DNA of 64,000 nt, taken from assembly GCA_029582155.1 (NCBI GenBank), contig CM055898.1, positions 27,306,745 through 27,370,744 on the forward strand, read 5' to 3'. The notes beneath the pieces were generated by a model. It was not told the origin of the DNA. It saw nothing but the letters and a program-made list of their open reading frames with translations, and did no database searches. This DNA is from Panopea generosa (taxonomy: Eukaryota; Mollusca; Bivalvia; Adapedonta; Hiatellidae). Of this stretch, positions 1 through 12,386 are shown one piece after another. Within the stretch, counting starts at the first letter, position 1; the number at the start of each line of letters is the position of its first letter. Both the position numbers and the translations under genes were made by a program.

Positions 1-411
1 AGATTCACATCATTTGCTAATTCCTATACCGGTAATTGCAGTGGTTTAGTTCTTGCACGGAATGGGTTTTACCATGAACAAGATAGAGGCTCTACTGCAA
101 CAAGGTGTTATGCTTGTGGAGTCCGTCGTTCTACGTGGAATGACTTGGACAACATTGAGGAAGTTCATCGTAATCTATCTCCAAATTGCCCGCATGTGAA
201 TCACAATGATTCTGCATCAGGGAATGTATCTATCACAACAGCTGATCCATCAGAACCCATACCACAAGTGTCTGCATCTAATACTATAGTATCCAACACA
301 GAAGCAAATGTGACATCATCAGGTGCTGAAGGCGGAGGTACCAATGATGACAACTCTCTAGCATCAAAGTTTGAAAGCCTGATACTCCAAGCTGGTCATG
401 GCGATTCTAAT
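1..411 (+). CDS. IAP (BIR-repeat) protein, exon 1: BIR1, 5' partial
   Basis: This is the left-truncated first visible exon of an inhibitor-of-apoptosis protein, a family that binds caspases or signalling adaptors through BIR zinc folds and ubiquitinates targets through a RING. The frame is open from base 1. Counting residues from base 1, the zinc ligands are C36, C39, H56 and C63, giving the canonical BIR spacing C-x2-C-x16-H-x6-C, preceded by the typical RFTSF and ARNGFYH segments. A Ser/Thr/Asn-rich linker follows. The exon ends in phase 0 at AAT|GTAAGT; the reading frame runs on to a stop at 475-477 only inside the intron. Earlier exons and the start codon lie outside the window. The ATG at about 145 lies inside the BIR fold and is not the start. 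Confidence 0.85.
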
Positions 412-3081
412 GTAAGTGTAAAATTCTTTCTTAAAATTTGTTCCAAAGGTGATATAATTATAAATCAGGATTTTTAAAATTTTATAAAATTGTCTAAAAC
501 ATATTTTTCCAATTTATCATGCTATATATACTCACTGATCCCATATTGCCAAAACGTCTCACACCACTATTACATTTCCCATAGGGCTCCATTGTAACAT
601 TTATGTCCAAAACACAGTGAAAAATTAAATTCTGCAGCATGTGTCTGGGCTCAAATTCTTCATTGGTTCAAGATATGCAATTATAAAGAAAAAAAGTATA
701 CCTTGACCAGGTTGTTTTTTTTTAAATTCAATGCTTTTGTGAGACCTATCAATTTCCAGAGTAACGATATGTCAACTATTCGCCCTAGATGCGGTTCGAA
801 CCAACAATTCTGAAATGACACAGAACTGTCCAGAAAGCTGGTATCAGAATCAAATTTTTTAGTGGTGATTTCTAAATACTGACCATTTAACTCATGCTAG
901 CAAAAAACAAAACACTGCAGTACAAAGCCCTGAAAAAAGAAGAAAAAGAGAACTAAAGTTTTATTTCTACCTCCTTCATCTGTAGGTCCGGAGTACTCAA
1001 GGGAGATAATAGTGGTGTGAGTCCAAAAGGATATCTGTTTAAACATGCTAAAGTAGTATATTGAAAAGGGATTTCGTAACCTATGCTATGTGCCAGAATA
1101 AAAAAGATTTCCTGCTTGAAATTGCAACATATTTTATTTTGTGACCTATTGTTTTAGATTTCATTTGATCGGTTATACAGGTTTACACGTAATAAAAATG
1201 ATTTCATCTGAGAAAGAGTCTGAATAACATAGTAAAGGTCATCGAGCAGTATTTAAGTGCTGTCTATTTTAGATTTGGGAATTCATTACAAATTTAGCAC
1301 TATAATTTAGATATCAAGTTTGCCATGTTTTCACAGATTTGACATATACCAAATGATTCTGGTTTAATTTATTAAATGATAATGAGATGCTTTTTATCCA
1401 TTTGTAGCATTATTTTATCTGATATATTAATTCCCTTCAAACTATTTATATGCCTTTAACATGTGTATAAAATGTATAATGAAATCTTTTAAATTTATGC
1501 AAACGAAAACTGGTTGAGGATACATGTATATATTTATATTGAAGGTATAACTAAGTGTAGAATGATATAATGTCTTGGACAAGTTTTTGAACTGGCCAAA
1601 TTTGATAATTAATGTTGGATTTATTGTTCCTTGTATCGTCAAAATCAAGTTATTTGAAGTTATGTGCAATCTAGCACCAACAGTTTTCTTTTGATCTTCA
1701 CAAAACTTACACAGTATTATATATTTATAAATAATATATTTTGAATGGCAATATTTAAATGTCTGAAGTATGGCCTTTTCTTGGTTTTCTATCCTCTGCC
1801 ACAGGTGATCGATTTGGGATCAGTATGACCCTCTTGTTAATCAAATAAGAAATAGAAAAAACAAACACAAAAATGTTGCATAATACTTCCCCATAATACT
1901 TCCCCATAATATTTGACTTTTGTATAAATATTTAAGGAAGAATATTTGCTAGTTATTGAGTTATCAATACATGCATATATAGTATTTCGCTATTATATAA
2001 ATCAATTTCATTATACGTAACACTCATGTATGTATCATACGGAAGAATATGTTGTACAGTAACTGTGTACAAATCTGTGATTCTGAGTTACTTTAGCATA
2101 CAGTTACCCTAATCCAATGTTATTTAGTATGGTTGGTTTAAAAGTCAAGTACATATATGTATATTGTTAAGATACCAATTAACATACATTAGTCATGAAT
2201 ACAGTGTTATTAATAATTATTACATGTCTCGCGTGCATTACATTAATTTATTGTCTAATAAATTTTGTTAAAAATGATAATCTCAGACCGTATGCTGTTG
2301 TAAATGAAAATTTATTGAGATTGCAGTGTGTCCTCTGAAATTAAAATATAGGTCACAGTCCTTCAATAAATATATACAGTCAAACTTGCAAATTAACATT
2401 CACATCTCTTAAGCATCCATATGTCTTAAGTATCCAGGCCCAATTAGCTCAGTTGGTTACGCATCTGATTATCAATCCAAGGGTCATGTGTTTGAACCCC
2501 CGCCCTGAAACAGTCTCCATGATGATTGATATATGACATAGTGTCTCATCATTCGTCTCTCACCGCTGATAGTGGGGAAGTTATCAGTGACCTGTTGAAA
2601 TGGGGTGTGCTCGAGTACTGGTTAACATTTCAGGATCCCAGGAAACAGTGGTTAGGTTAACTGATTGTCTGTTACGCTGAAGTCATAAAAATGACGCTAA
2701 ATATTAAATCAATCAATATTCAATGTCTTAAACAGCCACATTTGCTATTTCGTTTTTAATACTTATATATACTTTCAGAGCAGCAGCAAATTACCAGGAA
2801 GCTGTATTAGTAGCAACAAACCGTCTTAAAAGGCCATTGTTTTTTCTTTCATTGATTGGCTGTTTAGGACAGGTCACACTGTATCTGTGTGGGTTCTTTA
2901 GAGATGACTGACTTCAACCCTCTTATACCTATGTTGAATTGAATTTTTGTTGACTAACATAATCCATAAATGCTATAAGTACTCCGGATGATAATGCATG
3001 TTTGAAATTCTGCATACATAATATGATATCCATATTCTCTTTATATTGTAATTTCTAATTACTTCATTATTCCTTAAATAG
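412..3081 (+). other. IAP intron 1
   Basis: AT-rich intron between GTAAGT at 412 and the acceptor AAATAG at 3,076-3,081. It holds one tRNA-derived SINE (2,437-2,717). I see no exon or conserved reading frame in the rest. Confidence 0.7.
2437..2717 (+). mobile_element. tRNA-derived SINE, copy 1
   Basis: The head looks like a tRNA: a box-A-like TAGCTCAGTTGGTTA near the start, then a box-B-like segment reading GTTTGAACCCC. The body, containing GGATCCCAGGAAACAGTGG, and the tail ATTAAATCAATCAAT recur at 5,557-5,844, 8,667-8,718, 23,983-24,150 and, inverted, 62,871-62,941. The recurring non-tRNA body is why this is called a SINE and not a tRNA gene. Confidence 0.75.
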
Positions 3082-3250
3082 GAAGACAGACAACCTTCAC
3101 AGCCAACAGAAGATGCAGAGAATATTCATTTTGGTTCATCAAGCCTCGTCTTATCACATCAGAGTGAGTATGCTGTGGAGGGACGGACTGATGACGGCTA
3201 CCCAAACAGACCGAGTCGTATGCCTAGATTTGCTACCACAAATACAACAG
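3082..3250 (+). CDS. IAP exon 2: linker between BIR1 and BIR2
   Basis: Phase-0 entry after AAATAG and phase-1 exit at ACAACAG|GTATTT. It encodes about 56 polar residues rich in Ser, Gln, Glu and Arg with no recognisable fold, ending in an Arg/Pro segment (RPSRMPRF). The phases match exon 1 upstream and exon 3 downstream exactly, which is the main support. A shorter ATG-started reading frame in the same stretch uses a different frame and is not the protein. Confidence 0.75.
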
Positions 3251-3599
3251 GTATTTCTTCATTTTAAATATCAATGTCATGAATTAGCTCATGGTTATCA
3301 TCCTTGATTTTCCAGAAAAGTGGGCCAATCATTACAGTGCATTAAGTGAGTCTTTCATGTTGATCCATTGTTGTTTGGTACCAAATTTTTTAAAAAACAT
3401 TTCCACTTAAATCAGTTGGGAGAGACAAATGATAATGTGATGCAATGTCGTATATATAAATAATATTGGAGATTGTAGCCAGGTGGGGATTCAAACTGAC
3501 TATCCCTGGATTGATAGTCGAATGTGCTACTGACTGACCTAATCCTGTGTTTTTGTAAGTTAAATAAGATGGGGCTTGTTGTATCAACATGGAATTTTG

Positions 3600-4215
3600 T
3601 ATTAAAGATGAATAATTTTTATGCCACTTCAAAGGTGAAGGTCACACTTTAACTTTGTTTGACAACACTTTCAGTCTGTTTGAGATTTCATGTCCGATCT
3701 GTAACTTTGTTTCCTATAAATAAATTTAAAAATAAATTGGCTCAATTCATTCGCATGACATGACAACATGTTGCTTATAAGACCCACACCCGTACATCAA
3801 AGGTCAAGGTCACTCTTTGAGTTTGTTTGACAACACCATGAGTCTGTGATTTTGTGTTCGGTCCTTAACTTTGTGATACATGGATGGATTTCAGAAACAC
3901 TTGGCTTAGTTGATCAACATGATAATTATATGATGAAGTGTCATGTGTAAGACCCAGAACCTTTCCTAAAAGGTCAAGGTCACACTTTCAATTTGTTTGA
4001 TATTTCGTGTCTGGTCTGTAACTTTGCCTTTAACTTGGCTCAGTGATCAAGATGGCATGATGACTTGTCGCAGGTAAGACCCAGACCCATATCTCAATGG
4101 TCGCACTGAGTTTGTTTGACAACACTTACATGTAGTCTGTTTGATTTTTCAAGTTCGGCCTGTATTTTTATCATACATGGATGGATTTCAAAAAACACTT
4201 GGAAACTGGAAAAAA
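3600..4215 (+). repeat. Diverged tandem repeat with GGTCAAGGTCAC-type motif
   Basis: The phrase GTTTGACAACAC recurs at about 3,657, 3,822 and 4,113, with a diverged form near 3,990. That gives steps of roughly 165 bp (the last is shorter). Each unit also holds AAGGTCAAGGTCAC and AAGACCCA-type segments. It fills much of intron 2 just before duplication unit A and encodes nothing. Confidence 0.6.
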
Positions 4216-4959
4216 TGTTTTCTGTCCAATAAATTAAGCTTGTATTGAGCTATTGGAATGAAACTTTGTACATAGTTGCTAATATTAAAACAAAGGTTGG
4301 TATTGTTTGAGATTTAGGAGGTCAAAGTCACTTGCTATTACTTAAAATAGAAATAAATGTATTCTACTTCATAACTTTAGAAAAGATCAAGCTATTTGAA
4401 AGTAAATGTTATCAAAATAGTTAATTTATATCAGGAGAAAAATTATATTTGCCTTTCTGGGGTCAAGGTCACTGTTGCTAAAATTGAAAAAAAGTTTCCA
4501 CTCAATAACCAATAACTTGAGGAAGATAGTAGATATTAGAATGAAACTTGGCGTATATGGTGATTGGTTATACAGGATTACTGGTATCAAGCTAATTGTT
4601 AATAAAAATAGCAAAATGTTTCGACTCAAAACATCAATTTTGAACGACCCAATGGATCAAAACTCAGTGTGCATGTGTTGGCTACATGGAGAAATGTTGC
4701 TGTTGTTTTTTCTAGTAACTATTTATTTAGTCTCAGATTTAGTATTTTTTTCATTTTGTTAATATTTGTGGTGCCCAAAACAAATGTATTGCAACTGGAA
4801 AGCCTGGTCTTCATGGCAATTTCATGTCTCTTGTTTATATACGATCTTGAAGACAGAGCTGTCGTGTGAAAGGATCAGTATTCAGACTAGTTATCCCAAT
4901 AAATCTTATTTTTATATATAAATTTATAACATAATGTACATGTATATCATTACTTATAG

Positions 4960-5199
4960 GTACACTGACTATGTCAGCATCACAACCATCCACACCAGGA
5001 GGACCAACTGGATCACAACCTAACCAAGGACCAGCAGGGAACTCAGCCGGTTTAAACAACGCTGCAGCAATCGTTGTACAATCACCCAAGCACCCAGACT
5101 ATGCATCACTAGAACGTAGGATTGAATCTTTCACAGGCTCGCCTAGGTATCTTAACCAAACGGCTTTACAGATGGCATCAGCAGGATTTTTCTATGCTG
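4960..5199 (+). CDS. IAP exon 3: linker and N-terminal half of BIR2
   Basis: Enters in phase 1 after ACTTATAG and leaves in phase 1 at TATGCTG|GTTTGT. The first half is a Pro/Gly/Gln/Ser-rich linker (MSASQPSTPGGPTGSQ). The second half is the start of a BIR: ERRIESFTGSP followed by ASAGFFYAG. The conserved Trp of the usual WP pair is Ser here. The paralogous exon 7 differs at about 11 of 81 residues and keeps the Trp. An apparent stop TAG just beyond the border lies in the intron. Confidence 0.85.
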
Positions 5200-5556
5200 G
5201 TTTGTAGATTTTAGGCTTACTTGAGTAAGGCTCTCTGTCCGTCAGGTACACTTTATTGCCTGTATTTTACACTAGATCTTCACCAAACTTGAACCAGTTT
5301 ATGAACTAGTCAAATATTGGATAATTATTATTGTTATATTTATGACCCTTTAAATGTTAAAAAAGCACTATTTGACCTTGTGTGCACTCAAGCTCTTGAA
5401 TTTTTCTTTGATCCTCACTAAACTTACACAGAAGTTATGGAAGTGTAATATCTCATAAAAATTTGTAAACTGGCTTATTTCGGAAATAAATATTTGACTT
5501 GTGACCCTTGAATTATCAAAAATTATACTATATGATGTGTGCACTGTAGAACCCAT

Positions 5557-5844
5557 GCCGGGTCCGGTTAGCTGAGCCGGTAGCGTGTCTGACTATAAAT
5601 CCAAGGGTCTTAATTTGAATCCCCGCCCGGCCACAGTCTCTGTGATGATTGAAACACAACATTCCATGTCATTGTCGTTTGTCTATCATCGCTATATCAA
5701 GTGGGAAAGTTATCAATTAACTGCAGAAATGGATTTACTAGAGTACTGGTTTACCTTCCGGGATCCCAGGAAAGAATGTTTAGATAAACTAATGATCTGT
5801 TCATCCTCGATGACATGACATTTATGCTAAATATTCAATCAATC
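5557..5844 (+). mobile_element. tRNA-derived SINE, copy 2
   Basis: The best tRNA-like head of the family: GCCGGG at the 5' side can pair with CCCGGC at the end of the head, box A reads GGTTAGCTGAGCCGGTAG and box B reads TTTGAATCCCC. Body and AATCAATC tail match copy 1. It lies in intron 3 of the IAP gene in unit A; I did not find it at the matching place in unit B. Confidence 0.75.
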
Positions 5845-6827
5845 TAGAACCCATAGTTTTCATGAGATTCTCATTAGACCTCCTTTGAATAGGAAATATC
5901 TACCTGTCTAAGCAAGTGCCTGTTTCATGTTTTGAAATATGTTTTGGAAATAAAAATTGGTGAAAAACGTTTTTATGTTTCATTTGATGCCCCTATTGTT
6001 ATGTTTTGCATGAGTTTTACCTGTTCAACAGGGTATTTCGTCATAAAATTGCCAAATGTTATAAAAGACTTCTTTCTGAAATAAGAATATACAAACAACA
6101 AAACTGAAAAGTTTTATTCAGATATTGCAATGTTTTACATGTTTGAGCATCCTTTAGGACAAAAAGGAAAAGTATTCAACTATAATGCAAACATGTAAAA
6201 AGCAGTCAATATAATTCAAGGTAACGAGTTTGCTACTATTAATAATATTTAATATTTGCCATTTAGGCTAAACAAAATTGTTTATTTCCAGTTTCCCAAC
6301 CGACCCTATTTTTGAGTCCGACCCTAATCATTAGTTGAAGATTTTGTGAGAAAAATAAAAACTTATTTTAATTTTCCTCTCTGTGTTCATTCTATTTCTT
6401 TTCTATCGTCGATATGGCGGTGTCAGTAATTGGTGTGAGGAGTACAAAATCACAGATTTGCACATTATCCCAACACGGTTCTTTCTACTTATAAACAAAT
6501 GAGGAAGTAGAGCACTGTTGCATTGAACAATCAAGATAGATCACAAAATACAAAGAAATATTTCCTTAAAATCACCAGGTTTTCAAAAATATCCCACCCT
6601 ACCTGTTTTTTTTTTCGACCATGAGTGCGGAAACATTTTACATTTTAGTCCTTGGCGCTGAAAAATTCTTCTAAATTGGACCCTGCATCATGTTATGTGG
6701 TTAGTTTTGAGTTTGTTGAAAAATGAATGTTCAGTGGTCAATCTTGGCTTTTGTTAATTGTGTTTAAGTCACGCTTAATAAATAATTTCATTTCATTCTT
6801 AAGATGAGGTTATTACCTATATTACAG

Positions 6828-6887
6828 GTGTTGCTGACTTTACAATATGCTATTACTGTGGTGTCGGCTTAAGAGTTTGGAAGCCAG
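6828..6887 (+). CDS. IAP exon 4: BIR2 zinc-finger core
   Basis: A 60-base exon, phase 1 in and out (TTACAG|GT ... CCAG|GTTTGT). It encodes ADFTICYYCGVGLRVWKP, the part of a BIR that carries the first two zinc Cys and the conserved GxGL and Trp. With exon 5 the spacing C-x2-C-x16-H-x6-C is intact, so BIR2 should be able to fold and bind zinc. Confidence 0.88.
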
Positions 6888-8543
6888 GTTTGTATATCTG
6901 GATTACTACTATCTGCACTGACACCACCAACAATGTGCCATTGCCATTAAATATATATGTGGCATCTTCATGTTTTAATTCATGAGCAGACATACATTTT
7001 GATATAATTGAACTACTTCGGTAAGCATAATAGTGTTGGGCTATCATGGCAAGCTGTCGTACAGTCTGTCATTTTTGTTTGTAGGGTTTGGAGATTTTAG
7101 AACTTTGAACTTGAAGTTCATGAAACTATACACAATATATTTGTCAGGGTTAGACAATGTGTCATGACAAACCCAAAGATTAGTTTTTTCAAAATGAAGG
7201 TCCTTTGTCGCTTATACTGAGGATAATTCTGGATGAAAAGATAACAATTATTGGGTTTGGAATTATCATTTAGAGGTGAAAGTTGTCCCTGATGTCAACT
7301 ATTGGAAAGGTGATATTTTATAATTTAAATTTAATCAGCCTACTTGAATACAGAGACTGGCAGGCTAATATCAATTCAACATACACAGCTGAAATTTCCG
7401 GTGACACCATTAGTATTTAATAACTCTTTGAACATTTTTCTACCATGTTTAAATCATAAGGAGTTGAATTGAAAAGTGTTGGAATTTTTATGAAATATCT
7501 ATTTTTTTAACAAAAAGGTAGTGTATTCGTTTTAACAAAACCTTTTAGCAATTCTATGTATAAAGGTGAAAATGTAAGTTATCAGTTGGTGGCGAAAAAT
7601 TTCATATTGATATTTAAAGAAGTCTTTTTGTTTATATCTATGTTCAGCAAGTCAACATAGCTTACACATATGCCTGAAAATAGGAAGAAAGACACGATTA
7701 AACATAACATTAGGTAAACCTAAAAAATCAACCTAAACCAGATTTACCAAGAAACATTAATTTCATTTTTATTTAATTTATGTTTTTTTTTACGTTTTCT
7801 ATTTATAAAAACTGCATGATATTTCTTAATCTGAAAGCAATATAAATAAATTTTGCTAAATTAATGACAGTACATTTAGATGTCATTATTAGCATATCCA
7901 ATTTGTTTAATCTAGACTATTGGCAACAGTAATGGTTTTAAATACTTTTGTCATAAATTCTGATAATACAGGGACAAACAATTAAGAAATGGTATTAATT
8001 TTCAATAAAATTCATGTATCAAAATTGACATGTCCTTTCATTTCTCTGAATAGTTCCGTATCTCCCGCATTCTCTGGTAAGATTATAGGAGGATAATCTC
8101 AAAGGTGGCAAAACCCACGTGGTTGCTATGGAATGGTGTAAAGTATTTGATCAAGTGGACATGAAAAGACGTATTTGCAACAAGTGCAACGGCTTTCATT
8201 TTGTAAATTGTACCTCTCCATACCATAATTGTCTCAACTGAGCACCAAATGCCGTTGCACTTTTTGCAAAAAAAGTTTTTCATGGTCACCTTATATAACG
8301 GGAGGTTCACGCCTCCATACAGAGAGAGCGTTCGTCTTTGTCTCGTAAATTTTCATGAAATATTAAGGAATTTGTCTGCAAAAATGTTAGCTGAAGTGGG
8401 CACTTCTCCCGAATTTTGCTTCACTCCATAGCATAAAGTTAAGTTGGTTCGCCACCGTTATTTAAATCTTATACGAACAAATAACATCATAATACAGAAG
8501 TTACAGTGCACATACTTTCATCCTATGTTGTTCCTTTCCCCAG

Positions 8544-8647
8544 GTGATGATCCAGCCCTTGAACACACAAGAGTGTACTCCACATGTGAGTATTTGAAAA
8601 AACTGAAACGTGATGTTCAGGCTGTCATCAGGAGAAAACAGCAACAT
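8544..8647 (+). CDS. IAP exon 5: C-terminal part of BIR2
   Basis: Acceptor CCCCAG, phase 1 in, phase 0 out at CAACAT|GTAAGT. It encodes DDPALEHTRVYSTCEYL, which supplies the third and fourth zinc ligands (His, Cys), followed by a basic helix (KKLKRDVQAVIRRKQ). The Glu before the zinc His is kept; the usual Trp after Arg is Val. The tail of a SINE begins about 20 bases after the splice donor. Confidence 0.87.
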
Positions 8648-8666
8648 GTAAGTACAGCTACAGTGT

Positions 8667-8718
8667 CTGTTAGCCACCTTTGGCATAAAAATTACGCTTA
8701 ATATTCAGTCAATCAATC
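8667..8718 (+). mobile_element. SINE 3' tail fragment next to exon 5 donor
   Basis: CTGTTAGCC followed by AATATTCAGTCAATCAATC matches the last 50 bases or so of the SINE family seen at 2,437 and 5,557. The matching intron of unit B holds a longer piece of the same insertion (23,983-24,150), so the insertion predates the duplication and unit A lost most of it. Confidence 0.65.
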
Positions 8719-9140
8719 TATGTTAATAAGATAGGAAACAAATACTTTAGTCCTACATATATTACACCTCCGCCATTTAAAGAATTGTGCTGGTCCATAA
8801 GTGTTCCCCATGTTCTTCCATCAAATTGGTCACTGATCGATAACTAATAAAGGGTCTATTTATTTAAATAGTTAATATTTTGTGATTACCTGTATAGATA
8901 GATATACAGGTATTTGTCAATATCGATCAAGATTTACATGAGTTATTGTCCCTGATTTTAATTTTTTTTTGGGTAAATTTTGCAATGATGTCCAACAAAT
9001 ATTAATTTATTTGAATTGTTAGAACGGTTTAGATGTAAATATCAACTGATGTGATATTGTGGTGTTTGAACTAATACTAAATGTCATATATATATACATA
9101 ATCTATATAAGGTGAACAAATATTTTGAAAGAGGTATAAC

Positions 9141-10797
9141 CATTAGAAGAGCCTCCGTGACCTACTTGTGCTAAGATTATTGACTTCATAGCTGTTGTTG
9201 TAGGCTCAAGCTCAACATGGTCCCCGTGACTTAGTTGTATAAGATTGTATCTCAAGATCATTGACTTCATAGCTGTGGTTGTAGGCTTGAGCTCAACATG
9301 GTCACCATGACCTAGTTGTCTAAGACAGTGTCTCAAGATCATTGACTTCATAGCCTAGGTTGTGGGTTCGAGATCAACTTGGTCCCCATGACCTAGTTGT
9401 CTAAGATTGTGTCTCAAGATCATTGACTTTATAGCTGTAGTTGTAGGCTCGAGCTCAACATGATCCCCGTGATTTAGTTGTATTAGATTGTGTCTCAAGA
9501 TCACCATGACCTAGTTGTCTAAGACAGTGTCTCAAGATCATTGACTTCACAGCTGTGGTTGTGGGTTTGAGCTCAACTTGGTTCCTGTGACTTAACTGTC
9601 TAAGATAGTGTCTCAAGATCATTGACTTCATAGCCTAAGTTGTGGGTTCAAGATCAACTTTGTCTCCATGACCTAGTTGTCTAAGATTGTGTCACATGAT
9701 CATTGACTTCAAAGCTGTTGTTGTGGGTTCAAGCTCAACTTGGTCACCATGACCTAGTTGTCTAAGACAGTGTCTCAAGATCATTGACTTCATAGCCTAG
9801 GTTGTGGGTTCGAACTCAACTTTGTCCCCATGACCTAGTTGTCTAAGATTGTGTCTCAAGATCATTGACTTCATAGCTGTGGTTGTAAGCTCGAGCTCAA
9901 CATGATCCCCGTGACCTAGTTGTATAAGATTGTGTCTCAAGATCATTGACTTCATAGCTGTGGTTGTAGGCTTAAGCTCAACATGGTCCCTGTGACCTAG
10001 TTGTCTAAGAGTGTGTCTCAAGGTCATTGATTTCATAGCTGAGGTTGTGGGTTTGAGTTCAACTTGATCTCCATGACCTACTTGTCTAAGATAGTGTCAC
10101 AATATCATTGACTTCACAGCTGTGGTTGTTGGTTTGAGCTCAACTTGGTTCTTGTGACTTAATTGTGTAAGATAGTGTCTCTAGGTCATTGACTTCATAG
10201 CCTAGGTTGTGGGTTCGAGATCAACTTGGTCCCCATGACCTAGTTGTCTAAGATTGTATCTCATGATCATTGACTTAACAGCTGTGGTTATGGGTTCAAG
10301 CTCAACTTGGTCACCATGATCTAGTTGTCTAAGACAGTGTCTCAAGATCATTGACTTCATAGCCTAGGTTGTGGGTTCGAGATCAACTTGGTCCCCATGA
10401 CCTACTTGTTTAAGATAGTGTCACAAGATCCTTGACTTCACAGCTGTGGTTGTGGGTTCAAGCTCAACTTGGTTCCTGTGACTTAATTGTCTAAGATAGT
10501 GTCTCAAGATCATTGACTTCACAGCTGTGGTTGTGGGTTCAAGTTCAACTTAGTCCCCATGACCTAGTTGTCTAAGATAGTGTCTCAAGATCATTGACTT
10601 CATAGCCTAGGTTGTGGGTTTCAGGTCAACTTGGTTCCCATGACCTAGTTGTTTAAGATTGTATCTCAAGATCATTGACTCCACAGCTGTGTTTGTGGGT
10701 TTGAGCTCAACTTGGTTCCTGTGACTTAACTGTCTAAGATAGTGTCTCAAGATCATTGACTTCACAGCTGTGGTTGTGGGTTCGAACTCATGTTGGT
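9141..10797 (+). repeat. 81-bp minisatellite of tRNA-Leu-like units, array A
   Basis: About 20 head-to-tail units of 81 bp; for example TTGACTTCATAG recurs exactly 81 bases apart from 9,180 on. A typical unit is 9,824-9,904. The unit contains, in order, GTCCCCATGACCTAGTTG, GTCTAAG, TCTCAAG, and GTGGGTTCGAGCTC. These match the order and spacing of a tRNA-Leu(CAA): D-arm GGTCTAAGG, anticodon loop CTCAAG, T-arm GTGGGTTCGA. The stems are mostly broken. The array lies in intron 5 of the IAP gene. Because 81 is a multiple of three, it creates spurious minus-strand reading frames with a 27-residue repeat. Confidence 0.85.
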
Positions 10798-10902
10798 CCA
10801 AACATTTCACGTGAGAATGTTTTCCTGGTACTTTGAAAAACTGTGTGCAATATATATATTTATCTGTAAACTTGAATTTTTTTTAATTCGGATATTTTGC
10901 AG

Positions 10903-10951
10903 TTGGCAGAGAGACAAAGGCAACAGAGACTTCAAGAACAGAGAAGAGAAG
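10903..10951 (+). CDS. IAP exon 6: short basic helix after BIR2
   Basis: A 49-base exon from TTTTGCAG to AGAAG|GTAACA, phase 0 in and phase 1 out. It encodes LAERQRQQRLQEQRRE, a Gln/Arg/Glu-rich helix continuing the one begun in exon 5. It has a close paralogue in exon 10. The phases let it join exon 7, so BIR3 follows directly. Confidence 0.75.
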
Positions 10952-10999
10952 GTAACACTAATAACAGTAGAATTTAGTTTAAATTGTTAAAACAAACAG

Positions 11000-12386
11000 G
11001 TTTTTTACTCAAAGTAAGATATATATGTTGATTCTTTCATGTTACTGGGAAATCTTCTGGAAATACAATCATTTTAAACATTGATCAAAATTTGAACATT
11101 CAATGCAGAAATTGTCAAATTGACTAACATTGATTTTTATTGTAAATTATTTTCTGAAACAAAGTCATGTTTTGCCATACTTTATTTTTTATTTAACCTG
11201 TAATGTGTTGGAAGATCTACAAGAAAAAAACGTTATTTCTTACGACTGAATAGACTCATGTGAATGTATTTTGGTGTGATTTGTTATTGCTGACATGACA
11301 GTTAATAAGGATGTGAATTTTATGGTCCCCATCCTCATGAGATCTTAGAGGCGGTACCAAAACAGTCAAATTCAAGGTTGACTTTAAAAATATTCTTCTT
11401 ATCAAAGAAGCACTCAGTAGCAAATTGTGAGCCTGACTATGGGTCCTTTATTAAAATTATTAATTTCATGGGGGTGGGGCCTACTTTATTAAATGTATAA
11501 AAGAGTCACTGACAAAAACCGTTATTTTTTACGACTGAATAGACTTTTGGTGTGATTTGTTGTTACTGACATGACGGTTAACATGTGATTTTCATGGGCT
11601 CCGTCCCCATGAAGTCTTAGGGGTGGGACAAGAATAGTTGAAATAAATTTCAAAAATATTCTTCTAATTATAAGAAGCACTCAGAAACAATTAGTGAGCA
11701 TGAATATTTACATCTATTGGTCCTTCATAAAAATTGTGAATTTCATGTCCCTGGGTCTTGCGGCTTGACCTTTGGGGGTGGGGCCTACTTTATATAAGTG
11801 CTTTATTTCAACAGTCAGACAGTCAACTATGTCAATAATTGATATGATAATTGCTTATGGGGTTTGAAGCGAGTCCAGGGGCTAGGGATATAGGGGCCTT
11901 GTAAGGGAAATTTGAGTTTTATATACACATACTACAGGAAAATGAAAATTTTCATTTTTTATCCATTTGTTTTATACTTATTTATAGTTTCATATCTGAA
12001 GCATTGTCTAATCTTAGTAAATTAGATTTGTTCAAAAAGGAAAATGAGCCAGTAGTGCGTCATCACGCCTTCTTTGGCCTTTTGTTTTGGATACTGTTTG
12101 GTCTGAATCAACTGTATTTGTATAATGAGTAGAACCACTTAAAATCATGCACAACTGACCTGACGCGGGCTGTCAATCGATAAATACTAGTTTCTTGATG
12201 ACATTTTCCTGAGGCAAGCTGACAATATCTAAGTATACATGGCATTTATGTAATTGGAGAAACAACGTGATATGGCCAGTGGGTGGAGCTATAGTCATTC
12301 TCGCATCAGGTCAATTGTTTCAGATGACCTACATGTAAATCACTTATTTAAATCAATGTACCATAATGGTTCTTCCTGATGATCTG
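11000..12386 (+). other. IAP intron 6, part shared with unit B
   Basis: Non-coding. The stretch from about 11,160 on (ACGTTATTTCTTA, GCACTCAG, TTTATCCATTTGTTTTATAC) is closely matched at 28,200-29,170 in unit B. No exon seen. Confidence 0.65.

Noticed and set aside
2437..2515. A working tRNA gene
   Set aside because: Although both boxes are recognisable, the same head recurs joined to a constant non-tRNA body and tail, so it is a SINE head.
4426..4869. Several overlapping hydrophobic reading frames on both strands
   Set aside because: AT-rich intron sequence with no conserved counterpart in unit B and no splice support.
5200..5207. Exon 3 (and exon 7) ending at the in-frame TAG as a short secreted-type protein
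   Set aside because: The GT just before it is a donor whose phase fits exon 4, and the BIR fold is only complete when spliced on.
9103..10810. Minus-strand reading frames with a 27-residue repeat (also 24,673-25,294)
   Set aside because: They are by-products of the 81-bp minisatellite, whose length is a multiple of three. Frames break between units and lie in an intron.
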